From the NCBI RefSeq assembly GCF_036785885.1, contig NC_092317.1, positions 7,814,501 through 7,878,500 on the forward strand: a stretch of 64,000 nucleotides of DNA, read 5' to 3'. The notes below the pieces were generated by a model. It had not been told where the DNA came from and searched no databases. It worked only from the letters and a program-made list of their open reading frames with translations. The position numbers and the translations under genes are program-made. Source of the DNA: Coffea arabica. Lineage: Eukaryota; Streptophyta; Magnoliopsida; Gentianales; Rubiaceae. Below are positions 23,201-35,381 of this stretch, in pieces; positions within the stretch are counted from its first letter, which is position 1; each line of letters starts with the position of its first letter.

Positions 23201-23339
23201 AAGGGCCTGTGTTGAGAAATTTAGTCAAAGAATTGACTAAAAGTCAATGCCATCGTCGACTTATGGAACTTACTCGCGACCACCTCAGAGACGTCCCAAA
23301 GGATGGCATGAAATACTACTATTATATCAAATAATATAA

Positions 23340-26300
23340 AAAATACAGCAATCGGATCGAACTATATCAAACTTCGACCGCACTGGGTCCTCTCTCAATC
23401 GGAAGGGTCTGTTCCCCGTGGTATTACTACTGTTAGGTTGGATCGTAATAGCTAGGTGACATATGTTGTACTTCTGTTTTATTTATTTATGCAATTCTAT
23501 ATTTACCCCAAAAAGGGAAAAAGAAAAGATAGTCAGATATATGGCATGAGCTCTTCCCAGTTCCCTCTCTTTTTTCTTCTGGCAATTTACAACATCTACA
23601 CTTCTCCTTTAACCTATACTAGACTCCACCTCGTCGAACCTAATTAAATTTTATAAATTTATTCCAATATGCGTAATTGATGTACTATCCTGTGTTGATA
23701 TATCAGGTTTCAACTCAATTAAAATTTAAGTTCCAGTTCTCTGAGCCAATATCAAAGTGTGTATAAAAATAACAAAAACATTTATATTTTCACCGAGGGC
23801 TCCAAACTCAATTTTATCTGTCTAACTATAATGAAACGGATCTAGTCAACACGAATCTGTTTACATTGAAGATTTTTCTTTTTTTAAAGATTATCCATAT
23901 TATTGTTTACATATATTCTTCGGATAATCTTTTTTAAATACTAATAGTGTATACACGAGAAGTCAGATGCATATCACATATACAAATTTAAAGTTTTAGT
24001 TCAAAAAATTGCACACACGTCAGCCAGCTCATATATAAACCGTTAAATAGATAATTTATATTTTTCAATCATCTTTTGTTTTCACACTTGTATACATTAG
24101 AAAAGAAAAGGGAGAAATCATACACGATGCTAGTGAGTGTAATGAGATGCCAAAGTTTCAGCCAACAGCTCCATGCTAGACAACGCATACAATTCTCATC
24201 TTTGTCTTAAATCCCAAATAATAAATTAAAACATTAGCGATTCTCATAACTGTTTATCGTAATTCAGATTCAGAAGATATTCATTTTCATCTTCATTGGT
24301 TCTACCTCCCTTCTTCTCCGACTACATACAGCTACTAGAATACAAAAAACAGTTAGCAATATTTGGAAGATGGTATCTCAAGGTAAAATTGGGCCATTTA
24401 GAACCTATGAATCGTCACATTTTTTCCATTAAAAACTAACACAAGAAATGTAAGTTTGACTGTAAATGTGTAAATTATCCGTATTAGTAATCTTTTCTCT
24501 TCCTTTCTTTTCGACTACTCCCAAGCAATATGAAAGAATCAAGAGATTTGCTGCAACTACAGGTGAGCATAAAATTAGTTAATCTTATTTTCAATCAAAT
24601 TAAATAAATTTGGTCGATCAAATTCATGTATTTGATTTTGGTTTTAACCCAAAATCGATTTCATTTTTTTTATTATCTAGTTTTTGTATTGCTTTAACTT
24701 GCTATGGATACATGCATATATATACATTACACACAATTGAAGGAAAGTACTATAATGCAAGCTTCCATCATGATGCCATAGTTGGGCTTCCACAAATTCA
24801 GCTGGGAGCAGATTTCATGTGCCAACAGGCACTATTCGAGTTGTGTCAAACATTTGTTACACATCTAATTTGATGTTTAGGAATTTGGAAGTTATAAGTT
24901 ATAACTACCTCATAGTTTTATTTCCCCTACCTATGAGGCATTGATGTTTACTTTTGACACCAATTGACTTTTTGAATTTAATATATCGCAATGATTCTTG
25001 TAGCACACAAAATATTTTGTAATGATCATTTTAGTACAAAAAAAAAAGAAAGAATATATATAGATATAAAATTAGAAAGAAGTATATAATTGTTATTTTT
25101 TTAATACCATTAGGTATTGTCGGTCGGGCTACCTCGCGAGACTTTAATGATTCGAAGCAAGCATAGCATAGTTGTCTTTGGGAATTTGCATGTGATGGGA
25201 AGAATGACTCTTGTATTTTGTATATCTGATCGAGCTGCTACACTATATTTTATTTTGGTAAATAAATTATTGGGTTAATTGCATTTGTCCTCCTAAAGTA
25301 TGCAATTTTAGAACTCTATCAACTTTCTTTTTTTTTTTGAAGTGTAAATTAGAGGTTTCAAATTCAAGATCTTTCACGTGTACTCTCTCTCTTCGTACTA
25401 TCTAATCCATCATTCCTCTGCAACACTTGGTCACCTGATAATTGTAATATCTAAAACTGTTAATTTCTCAATAAATAGTGCAATAACCTATTAATCGAGT
25501 AAATTTATCAAGTCTTTGACAAGTAAAAGTGTCATTAACCATGCGTTTGTGCCAATGTGTTTGCGAGAGAGAGAGAGGGGTGCATTGTTTATGAATCTTC
25601 CAAATTCCCCTTTCAGAATAATGACCTAACTATAATTTATTTTCTCGCTTAATATCTCAAAGTTTGTGTTTTCTATAAAGAAATAATAATCTAATTTGTA
25701 GAGTAACCATAAAATAGTGATTAAGTGGGTACTCTGAAAAGAGCAATATGCTTAATTCACAAAAGTATGGTTACTTATTGTCTTTAACTCATAAGAGGTG
25801 CCAAATATTCAGTGATGTTCAAGTTGCCAAAAAAAAAAGTCCTTTGAAGAAGGGCAAGAAAGAAAAAGTACAAGAAATAATGGGAAAAATTTGAAAGAAA
25901 GGAGAATAGAAATGTCAAGATATTTCTTTATGAAGCTCAGGGGGAGTCTATTGACACAAAAAAAATAATGGGGGCCATTTTAGAAACAGGGGTGATACCA
26001 GAAGGGGTTTAGAGTAATCACCTTTTTGTCTCTTTGTCCAACTCAGCGACTACCTCATCTGTCAACTTATCCAATTAAATATTTCATTAAATCAAACTCT
26101 GTTGTTTTTAAATTTTGAGAGATCATTAGATTAATTATCACGCAAACAATTATGACTTAAAAAAATATGGTTAATCATACTTAATTCCCTTAAGGCATCT
26201 CCAATTTTTCACTTTATCCCTAACTTTTTTGTTGTCTCACTTTGTTCCCCATTAGATAAAATTACCCCTCTATTATCCTAAATTCTTTTTTTTCCTCTCT

Positions 26301-27072
26301 CTTTGGTATTTTTTTTTTCTTTCCCCTCTTTCTCTCCTTTACTTTCTTTGTCTCTTTCTTCTTTCTTTCCTTCTTGCTCTTTCCCACAAGAAACTTCATC
26401 TCAATGATTAAAGCTAAAAAAAAGGAATTGCAAATATCTATTTTCTCCTCAAATGGTCATTAAATATTCAAACCTCTTCCCAAAATAGCAATTTTTGACT
26501 TTTTAATTCTTTTGCCTTTTCCCCTTCCTATCATAATTTCTCATTTTATTTAAAAAAAAAATCACAAGATGAATTTGTGACTTGATGAATGATCATGAAT
26601 TACAATTTGTGACACATGGTATTGTATAAAAAATTGAGATTAACATTTGATGTCTTTCGAAGCTTCACCTATATACTGGATTTTAAACTCCAGTTAAAGT
26701 TTTATGTTGAGATAAAAAAGTTTTATAGTAAGAAGGATGAAAGAGAGAAGAAAAAAGAAAGAGAAAAAAAATAAAATAGAAAAGAAGAATAAATGAAAAG
26801 TCAAACTAATTGAAGAATAATTTTATCCTACAAGGGATTAAATGACAAAAATCAGAAACAGGACGGGGGGATTAATTATAATTAACCCCTTAAAATGAGA
26901 TGCCAACCCCTGCCAGCATTTCTAGCACTATGACGTAATACGATTCTCGTCTTTGTCTCGAATTCCTATCCAATCCCAATAATTTACTTCTTTATTTCTT
27001 CAGAGTTTTATTAAAGTAATAAACTCAGATTCCACAGATATTCATTTTCATCTTCATCCACCGCCTTATTAC
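23340..27072. other. Gene-free stretch
   Basis: No gene seen. It is AT-rich with T-rich and A-rich runs (26280-26360, 26750-26780). Minus-strand sequence around 25330-25440 has a B-box-like 'gatcttgaatttgaaacc' followed by an A-run and may be another SINE; I did not find its boundaries. Confidence 0.5.
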
Positions 27073-27080
27073 TATATAAG
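27073..27080 (+). promoter_or_regulatory. TATA box of PYD1
   Basis: TATATAAG lies 77 bases before the first ATG of the PYD1 frame, giving an A-rich leader of about 45 bases. Position and spacing are normal for a plant class II promoter. Confidence 0.6.
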
Positions 27081-27149
27081 AAAAGAAACCCGAAACAGCG
27101 AAGAATACCAAGCTAACGAGAAAAAAAAAGGGAAAGCTTCAATTCCTTC

Positions 27150-30100
27150 TTGGATATGGCGTCTCTCAGCGGCTTGACTCAGCAAATCAGCAACAGGAAC
27201 TCGGTGGTCGAGTTACCGATGACTCATCGGCCACAGCTGCATAATTCGATCAAGAAGAGCTGCAGAGTTGGGTTAGGGGTCATGGCTTCTGAGAACAATA
27301 CTAGCACTTCTGAACTGGATCTTAGTGTAACTGTAAACGGGTTGAAAATGCCCAACCCCTTTGTTATTGGGTCTGGTCCGCCTGGAACTAATCTTGCCGT
27401 TATGAGGAAAGCTTTTGATGAAGGCTGGGGAGCTGTCATCGCCAAAACGGTAACTTTTTCTATTTTTCTTGAATATAAGTTCTGTCTTCTTATGCCTGTA
27501 TTCTTTTAATTTCTTCTCCTTTTCAATCAGCATTTTTTGTTCTTAAATATGATTAAAAAAGATGTAATTTTGTAGCTTCTTAATTGATAGTTTTTTATTT
27601 GAAAAGGACTAACTGAAATAGTAAAATATGGTTTTAAGCGGGCTTGATCCAGTTCATCACTCCAATGGTGTTCGAGCTGAACTTGAGATGGAGGTTGTAC
27701 TTATGATCCAGACAAAAACGAAGAATTTATGGTTAGTTGGAGATAAGGTTCCATAGAATTTCAAGAAGCCACGTAGAAAGTTCACGGCCCTTCAACTACA
27801 TTATCAAACTATGGTTTGATTCATGTTCAGAAAATAAGATAAGAAAGAAGGCTGAAGAACACAATTTTCTTTTCATATACGGTAGAGTTTTAGTTGGACA
27901 AGCATGAAATTATTAGTTTTAGCTAAATTAGGTTTGTTCATGTAAAATGTTTGATTGCTGCGGAATCTTCTTCTGATAATAGTTTACTATCATTGATTAG
28001 TTCTGCACCCAGTAAGAGAAAGATTCATGAAATCAGACGTATATATTTGATTTACTGGTGATGTTCAGAATAAAACTTTGTTTGTGACAATGTGCCCTAG
28101 GTATCACTGGATGCTGCAAAAGTTATAAACGTGACTCCCAGGTATGCCAAATTGCGAGCAGGAGCAAATGGCTCAACCAGAGGAGAGATCATTGGTTGGG
28201 AAAACATTGAACTTATAAGTGATCGGCCTCTTGAAACAATGTTAAGCGAATTTAAACAGTTAAAAAAAGAGTACCCAGATAGGATCCTTATTGCTTCAAT
28301 TATGGAAGAGTATGACAAAGCTGCCTGGCACGAACTTATTGATCGTGTTGAGCAAACTGGAGTTGTAAGTGAACGATCTTGTGTGCAGTGCACAAATGTG
28401 TTTAGAATCTAATACAAATATGTTCTCTTGTGTTATATTTGATAATCTGCATCTTGACAATGTGGTACAGGATGCTATTGAAATTAATTTTTCATGCCCC
28501 CATGGTATGCCAGAGCGGAAAATGGGTGCTGCAGTTGGGCAAGATTGTGCACTGTTGGAGGAGGTATGTGGATGGATTAATGAGAAAGCCACAGTTCCTG
28601 TTTGGGCAAAGATGACGCCAAACATCACTGATATAACTCAGGTAGCTTATTCTCTTTTTGCTCTTGGGTACTGTATTGAAAATTTTGACCAAGTACAAGA
28701 CAAGGATCTTGAACATAGGCACCGTATGGTTTATGCTCTATGCTGAAGCTTGAGAATTTATTAGGCCAGGAAATAGCTTCTGTATTATAGTATCAAAATC
28801 TGTTTTTGTTTTCACTTTCCTTTTTAGTTTTTGTTGCCAAATCTATCTGATAAACTAAGATAAAAAAGAAGTGTTTTCCCTTTGGTTGGATTTGGACATT
28901 CCATGGAGCATATTTTTGAAATAGAAGTGTATCTGAAAATGGATATTGCTTATGAAGCCTATTTATGTTTTTGGGTTCTGATTGATTTAGGTAAATTTCT
29001 TGATCTTTTCTCTTTTATATATAATCTTCCTGCTTTGCATTTCTTGTAGCCTGCAAGGGTTGCTCTAAGAACAGGATGTGAGGGAGTGTCAGCCATTAAT
29101 ACAATCATGAGTGTCATGGGAATCAATCTCGACACTTTACGTCCTGAGCCTTGTGTTGAAGGGTTAGTATTTGCCAATGAGCAACATTTGTGTGATGGGC
29201 TGACGTTTTACCCTCTTACACTTTCTTTGGATGTTTTGCTCTCAGATATTCAACTCCTGGAGGCTACTCTTCAAAGGCTGTCCATCCTATAGCCCTTGCG
29301 AAAGTAATGAGCATTGCGCAAATGATGAGGTCAGAATTTGGAGATAAAGATTGTTCACTTTCTGGTATAGGAGGTGTTGAAGCAGGTGGTGATGCTGCTG
29401 AGTTCATTCTTCTTGGAGCAGACACAGTTCAGGTCATATTAGTTGCAATTTCTTTCCCTAATAGAATATATGCTTGTATGAAGCTGCAGAAAAAATTGCT
29501 TTAACAGCATGCTGGTGAGAAGTTAGATAATGTGCCTTTGAAGCTTTGAGAAGTTTGATTTAAAGAAAAGGGACTGTTGTTGCATGTTTTGTTCAAGTTG
29601 TTCTGGGTAATCCTGTATCATGCCCTTCATATGTCCATATTGGAGTTCCTTTAGTCACCTATCTTGTTTGTTCATCTGTCTCGGGAATCATCATGGGAAA
29701 TCTTGGGGCATACGTCTATTGCACTCATTTTAACTGTGGGACTTTCTTAATCATAACATTTGTTTGGTTATCAATATTTGTGTTTACCTGATGCAAATTT
29801 GAAGCTGATACAATAGAATAACGAGTATTAATTTATAAAAAGCTACTTAAAAGTCCTGGATCCCATTCATATAGTAAGCTTGTTTTGGCTATGAACAACA
29901 TATTAAAGGACATGGAGTTTAAGTCTTCATGTGGAACTCAAAACTTGTGTATGCTTGTCTTGGAAATATTAATTGGAATGATACCTTATCTGTCTTTTGC
30001 CGTATATTGGAATTTATTGCAGGTCTGCACTGGGGTTATGATGCATGGATATGGTATTGTGAAGAAACTTTGCTCTGAGCTGAAGGATTTCATGAAAAAG

Positions 30101-30407
30101 CATAACTTTTCATCCATAGATGATTTCAAAGGGTATATTATGTCGTTAAGATGTACTTTCAATTGCCAGCAGAGTTGTTTTCTTGCTAAAATATTTCTAG
30201 GTACCATAATCTGTTTTTTTTTTTTTTTTTGGTCTTATGCCTATCCCCAGGTTGTCACTGGAGTATTTTACAACTCATACGGATTTGGTAAAAAGACAGC
30301 AAGAAGCAATTCGGCAGAGGAAAGCTATCAGAAAAGGTTTAGCATCTGACAAGGACTGGACAGGAGATGGTTTTGTACAAGAAACTGAAAGCATGGTTTC
30401 CAATTAA
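27150..30407 (+). CDS. PYD1: Dihydropyrimidine dehydrogenase (NADP+), plastid
   Basis: Seven exons: 27150-27449, 28101-28364, 28471-28641, 29050-29162, 29246-29432, 30023-30132, 30251-30407; 433 residues (431 from the second ATG, 27156), close to the 426 of Arabidopsis PYD1. It reduces uracil and thymine with NADPH, the first step of pyrimidine catabolism. About 55 N-terminal residues rich in Ser, Asn and Arg act as a plastid transit peptide. The FMN barrel begins LSVTVNGLKMPNPFVIGSGP; the active-site Cys is C197 in NFSCPHGMPER; WAKMTPNITDIT, SVMGINLDTLRPEP and the FMN phosphate-binding LGADTVQVCTGVMMHGYG follow; the end DWTGDGFVQETESMVSN is family-typical. The N- and C-terminal iron-sulphur and NADPH domains of animal DPD are absent, as in other plants. 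All splice sites are GT/AG and phases agree. No defect seen. Confidence 0.97.
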
Positions 30408-30564
30408 GTGCAACACCAAAGTGCAACTCTGTAACATGTAAAAAAGATGGATATGCCTCTGATTGGGATGTTGGGGGATTCTCTAAAAGTTTTTCAAAAC
30501 TCAGTTCTAGCTCAATTGTAAATGTTGATGGACTTTGTTTCTTTCTTCTTTGTAGCACTTCCTC

Positions 30565-30570
30565 AATAAA
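30565..30570 (+). terminator. Poly(A) signal of PYD1
   Basis: AATAAA 158 bases after the stop codon, in a T-rich context. Confidence 0.55.
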
Positions 30571-32036
30571 ATGCTGAATAAGTAACCATGGATTCTCATA
30601 GCATGTTTTTGCATTCTCATAGGCATATTTTTCGCTTCAAAAGCACTCGATTCTTCGAGTTTTTGAGGTTGATACCATGTCTATTTCCTCATAAATGATC
30701 GAGGTTTGTTTGGATTGCGATTTATTTGCCAAAATATATTTGCTTACATCATCATTACAATTTTCAACACACATTTTTATCTTTCCAATTACTTTTTTAT
30801 CTCACATACATCACATCACAAAAAGTGCTACAGTAAAAATATTTCTAATAATTCACAACGCTATTTTTAAGCGAGACTGTAAATTTAAGATGTAAGGCAG
30901 CTAAGATATGACTATATGAGATTTTGATGTTGGGGATAGACTCACAAAGTCTCAATTCTTGAGACGTTCAATACATCTAAAGTACTCCATTTTAGAGCTT
31001 TTTTATTTTGAGGTTGGTGGCGTATCTATGTCCTTGTAAATGATGGTAACACCCGTTTGGATTCCCAAGGCAGGTGTATCAATTGAGTTGAACAGGAAGG
31101 GTTAGCTAGCCATTGGTATGGGTTCAAACCGGTCTAGGACATCATAAGGAAGCATAGAAGCACTATGCTTCGTTGTTCTTAAAAAATTTATTTATTTGGA
31201 ATGGTGATTCATCCGCTAATCCCATATAGGGCTAAAAAGAGTTAAATAAGGGTTAGCTAATAAAGTAGTTAAGACACATGGAGAAGAACTGCTGGTTAAA
31301 ATTTTATTCATCAACAATCATTCAAAATTGTACATGATTTATTAATTATGGGCTAATTCTATTAACTTTCATTAGAGTTTGCTGTGTTAAACTTGAAATT
31401 TTGCTTAAATAATTTTAAAGTTACTTGAAAAGTTTGTTTAAACTTGACTCAAATAATATGTAAGCAAAGTTCTAAAAAGTTTTATCATTATACTTATGTT
31501 TTGTTTATTGATTATATTTGTCTTATTGTTAAAATTGCTTAAGCATCAAACTGTTTTTTAATATTTTACTTTATGTTTATATTTTGGCTGGTCTTTTTTT
31601 TTTTGGGTGCATAGACTATCTAAGAGCTCCTAAATTGTTCTAAGCGTCTCAAATTATTTTTTCATCTATCTCAAATTGGTTCTTCATCTATTCCAAGTTT
31701 CAAATTAACCTATCAATAATAAAAAAAAGTGATCAAAATTTAATCTTTCAGTTCATCACTGCCATTAAAACTAATGGACTAAGGGCAAAATTTGATGAAT
31801 TTAACAGTGAACATAGATTGAAGGATCAAAATTTGATTAGCTTACTTTCTAGTGATAGTGGACCAATTTGAGATTTAAAATAGATGAGAGGCCAATTTGA
31901 GATAATTAGAATAATTTAAGGGCTTCCTAGGTAGTTTACGCATCTTTACATTTTGGTAGGAGGTCCTATATTTCGTCGAAATTACACGAAAACCCATTTG
32001 ACGCATCTCCTGGTCAAACCTCATACTAGAGTTCAA
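30571..32036. other. Gene-free stretch between PYD1 and eS1
   Basis: It contains a pair of similar 60-base phrases (30659 and 31008; separate entry) and a partial GTTTGGATT-type MITE (about 30705-30880 with 'catcacatcacaaaaagtgc' and 'tacagtaaa'), whose right end is missing. A B-box-like 'gggttcaaaccgg' lies at 31128. The rest is AT-rich. Confidence 0.45.
30659..30718. repeat. Direct repeat, copy A (partner near 31008-31070)
   Basis: 'tttttgaggttgataccatg' and 'tctatttcctcataaatgat' followed by 'gtttgtttggattgc' here correspond to 'attttgaggttggtggcgta', 'tctatgtccttgtaaatgat' and 'cccgtttggattcc' near 31008-31070. Each copy ends in the same GTTTGGATT motif that forms the ends of MITEs elsewhere in the window. 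Confidence 0.6.
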
Positions 32037-32045
32037 AAACCCTAA
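32037..32045 (+). promoter_or_regulatory. Telo-box of the eS1 ribosomal protein gene
   Basis: AAACCCTAA, the telo-box found near the transcription start of most plant ribosomal-protein genes, lies 51 bases before the start codon. The leader after it is C/T-rich ('cctcctctttatctctactt'). A coordinating role with other translation genes is inferred from the family. Confidence 0.75.
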
Positions 32046-32095
32046 AACCTCCTCTTTATCTCTACTTCTCTCAGTCTTCTCTCCGCAACAGAGAA

Positions 32096-34374
32096 ATGGC
32101 CGTCGGGTACTCTTTCTGATCTCTTTCTCTCTCACACATTCACGCACTCAACCACTCTATTAAACACTTTGACATTGATAATAATGGTTTCCGTGTCTCA
32201 AATTTTTTCTTTTAATTCTTATAGTTTTTGATACTGTTTTTCCAGGAAGAACAAGAGGATTTCCAAAGGCAAAAAGGGTGGAAAGAAGAAGGCGTAAGCA
32301 TTTTATTATTTCTTATTTCTTTATATATATATGATGGGTAGATGGATATAAAGTTTTTCTTTTTCTCTTTTAATTGATGTTTTTGGTGGTTATCTAGCTG
32401 ATATGATAAGTTTTTGCAATATTTGATGTGATCTGTGAACGGCCAATAAGTGGTATGGCTAGTTTTATTGTGACTTGTTGTTGAAGAAATTGAGATAAAT
32501 TTGGTTGATTTGGCTGGTTGGTTGGGCAGGGCTGATCCATTTGCTAAGAAGGATTGGTATGATATAAAGGCACCGTCTGTTTTTGAGGTTCGAAATGTCG
32601 GAAAGACTCTTGTTTCCAGAACTCAGGGCACTAAGGTTAGAACTCCCCTCTGCTTTATCTCACTTAGTTTGCAATGTTTTTGCTTTTTCCTTGTGTTGTT
32701 TGCAGGTATTAATTCGTTTATTTATTTATTTTTTATATTTGATCCTGTTGATGCATGTGATTGCTCTTTTTTACGTCTTGTATGGATGAAAGAAGAATAT
32801 TAGAAAAAGTTGGATTTGTTTGTTATAAAAGGACTTGAAGACGTGCTGTATTTGTTTAAAAGCGGGAAGTAATTAAACAAGGAAAAAAGTGTTAACGAGG
32901 TCCTGGTTATCAAAAAGCATTCAACGACATTCTAGAGTCGTAAAAAGTGATGAAGTCTGTAAGGAATCTTTCTCCTGTGGGGTTGGGGGATTGTAGGATG
33001 GCTTGTTTGGCGGGTTAAGATTCAGTGAAGCCAGAAAATGCCATTAGTCGTGTTTGCAAGAAATGGCAAGGAAAGTATTGGGATACATACGATTATTATA
33101 CAGCCTAATAGCATTTTTGTGTTGTCTCCATAAGAAAATTAAAATTGTTGCTTATTCAGAATGAACTGGAGATGTTGTGGTTATCGAGATCTAAATGACT
33201 TGACAATTTGATAGCTGCACGGTAGTGGGTATTCAGTATCAACCTGTTTCCTCTAATTGATGAACTACTTTTGTAGGGAAAAATAATTTTTTGTTGTGAT
33301 CTTGTGGATGATGGGAAATACGGATCATACTTTCTCTCGCCTCCCTTTTCTGTTTTTATTGGTAGTCTCAGATGCCACTATTTTATGTTATTTGCAGAAT
33401 TTGGCCATTTCTTATCTGTGGCTGTTGATACGTTTGCAGTTTAGAACACAGTATTCAAGTTTTACCAAGTTGTTGCATGCTAGGACATCTTGTGTTCCAG
33501 CTGTAGTCCCTTTAAGTTAGGCATGTTGTTGATTGTATACAAATTGTTATTTATGGTAATCAAAATAAGCAGGGTGCTTTGTGCATGTGTGATTTCGACT
33601 TAATAAACTTGAACCCTAGTAACTTTGTCATCTGCCCCTTTCAGGAATTACATGACAAAGAGTTTTTCATCACTTGCGATTTTTGCTTGTTTAATAAGCA
33701 TTTTATAGTTTATTGATTTTCATTGTTGCTCCTTGAATTTATCTTTCCTGTTTGGGCTGTAATGTGAATTTGTGCTATGTCTGGCTCCTGTTTATGTCTA
33801 GACATGCTCAGTAGCTGCTGATGCATTTGAATTTGATGATTTGTTCATTTCCTTAGATTGCTTCTGAAGGGCTAAAGCATAGAGTATTTGAGGTAAGCTT
33901 GGCTGATCTTCAGAAGGATGAGGATCATGCATTCAAGAAGATCCGTTTGAGGGCAGAAGATGTGCAAGGCAAAAATGTCCTCACAAATTTCTGGGTGGGT
34001 TAGGTACTTAATGGTGCAACATCTTTTTGGAACTTGGATGGTATTTTGCTCACTTCAGGTCTGTTTTTAATTTCCAGGGAATGAATTTTACAACAGACAA
34101 AGTCAGGTCCCTGGTTCGTAAGTGGCAGACATTGATTGAGGCTCATGTGGATGTCAAGACAACAGACAATTACACCCTTAGGATGTTTTGCATTGGATTT
34201 ACAAAGAAGCGTGCAAACCAACAGAAGAGGACCTGTTATGCTCAGTCAAGTCAGATCCGTCAGGTTTGTTTAGGATTTTTGGTAACTCGCAAGCTCTAAG
34301 TTTGATACCGTGCTTTATATCTAACTTGGTCTGCTTAATAGTTCCTTGAACAGTGCAACACACAACAACAACAC

Positions 34375-34406
<32 letters not shown>

Positions 34407-34950
34407 AACCCAAGGTGCTCCCCTGATATCGGTTTTTTTTCCACCTTAGATTCGGAAGAAAATGGTTGAGATCATGAGAAACCAAGCAAGTTCCTGTGAT
34501 TTGAAGGAGCTGGTTGCCAAAATCATCCCGGAGTCAATCGGCAGAGAGATAGAGAAGTCAACTACAAGCATCTTCCCTTTGCAAAATGTTTACATTCGCA
34601 AAGTGAAGATCCTCAAGGCACCCAAATTTGATCTGGGCAAGTTGATGGAGGTAACTTCACTCCCTCTACATTGACCTTTTTGCTTCAAATTGATTATTGT
34701 TTGATTGAGAAGAACTTTTTGGTGGTACTCTGGTGCATAAAGATGATTGCCATGTGCATTTGCCCAAGAGCTTTTGCGTTAGTAGTGAATTATTTTTGTG
34801 TTATGGAAGGAAATGCTTCAGTGATTTGGTATTTGATGCGATCTCTGCTTTCAGGTTCATGGTGACTATTCAGAGGATGTTGGCGTGAAGTTGGATAGGC
34901 CAGCTGAGGAAACAGTAGTAGAGGGAGAAACTGAAGTTGTTGGTTCGTAA
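32096..34950 (+). CDS. RPS3A: 40S ribosomal protein eS1 (S3a)
   Basis: Seven exons: 32096-32106, 32246-32293, 32530-32635, 33857-33994, 34078-34263, 34450-34650, 34855-34950; 261 residues, one short of the usual plant length. The first exon holds only ATG and two and two-thirds codons. The protein reads [30 protein letters not shown] across the first three exons, then [51 protein letters not shown] and [22 protein letters not shown] with an acidic tail. These are diagnostic of eS1, a structural protein of the 40S subunit near the mRNA exit platform. Intron 3 (1221 bases) is the longest. Intron 5 holds a run of 22 C followed by 10 A. The gene ends 432 bases from the stop codon of the convergent K+ transporter. 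No defect seen. Confidence 0.97.
34374..34405. repeat. C22-A10 homopolymer junction in eS1 intron 5
   Basis: Twenty-two C followed directly by ten A, 45 bases before the exon 6 acceptor. It replaces the usual T-rich tract with a C-rich one. The length may be affected by sequencing or assembly error. Confidence 0.85.
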
Positions 34951-35130
34951 TGTCTTCAGTATTATGGTTAATTACTAGATGAATTTATGTCAATCCTTGA
35001 AACCAGATTTTGGTTGTTTAATTTAATTAAAGTTTTGCCTTATGTTTGTTGACATAACGGGTTGTCTGATTGTGAAAACCTAAAAGGATTTTATTGCTGA
35101 TTTATCAAATATAGATTCATATATCATGGC

Positions 35131-35134
<4 letters not shown>

Positions 35135-35158
<24 letters not shown>
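35135..35158. repeat. (TC)12 microsatellite
   Basis: Twelve CT units in the gap between the eS1 and K+ transporter stop codons. Confidence 0.9.
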
Positions 35159-35161
<3 letters not shown>

Positions 35162-35381
35162 GCGGCACACAAACAGTCATTCTCTCGGACTGAGCATGTA
35201 TATACAAATACAAATAGTTAGAACCAAAAGCAAATACAAACAGTTGAACTTAATGCGAGAGAAAGATTTTGAATTATTTGCTGGTATATGTTGTGACAAT
35301 GATTCAACTTTTAGGATGAGTCATGTATACAAAGGAGGGGAAGGTTTTTGCTATTGGTATTCTCAACAGTCAAATGGTTTA

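Noticed and set aside
24610-24873. 87-codon ORF
   Set aside because: No recognisable motif, ordinary AT-rich context; treated as chance.
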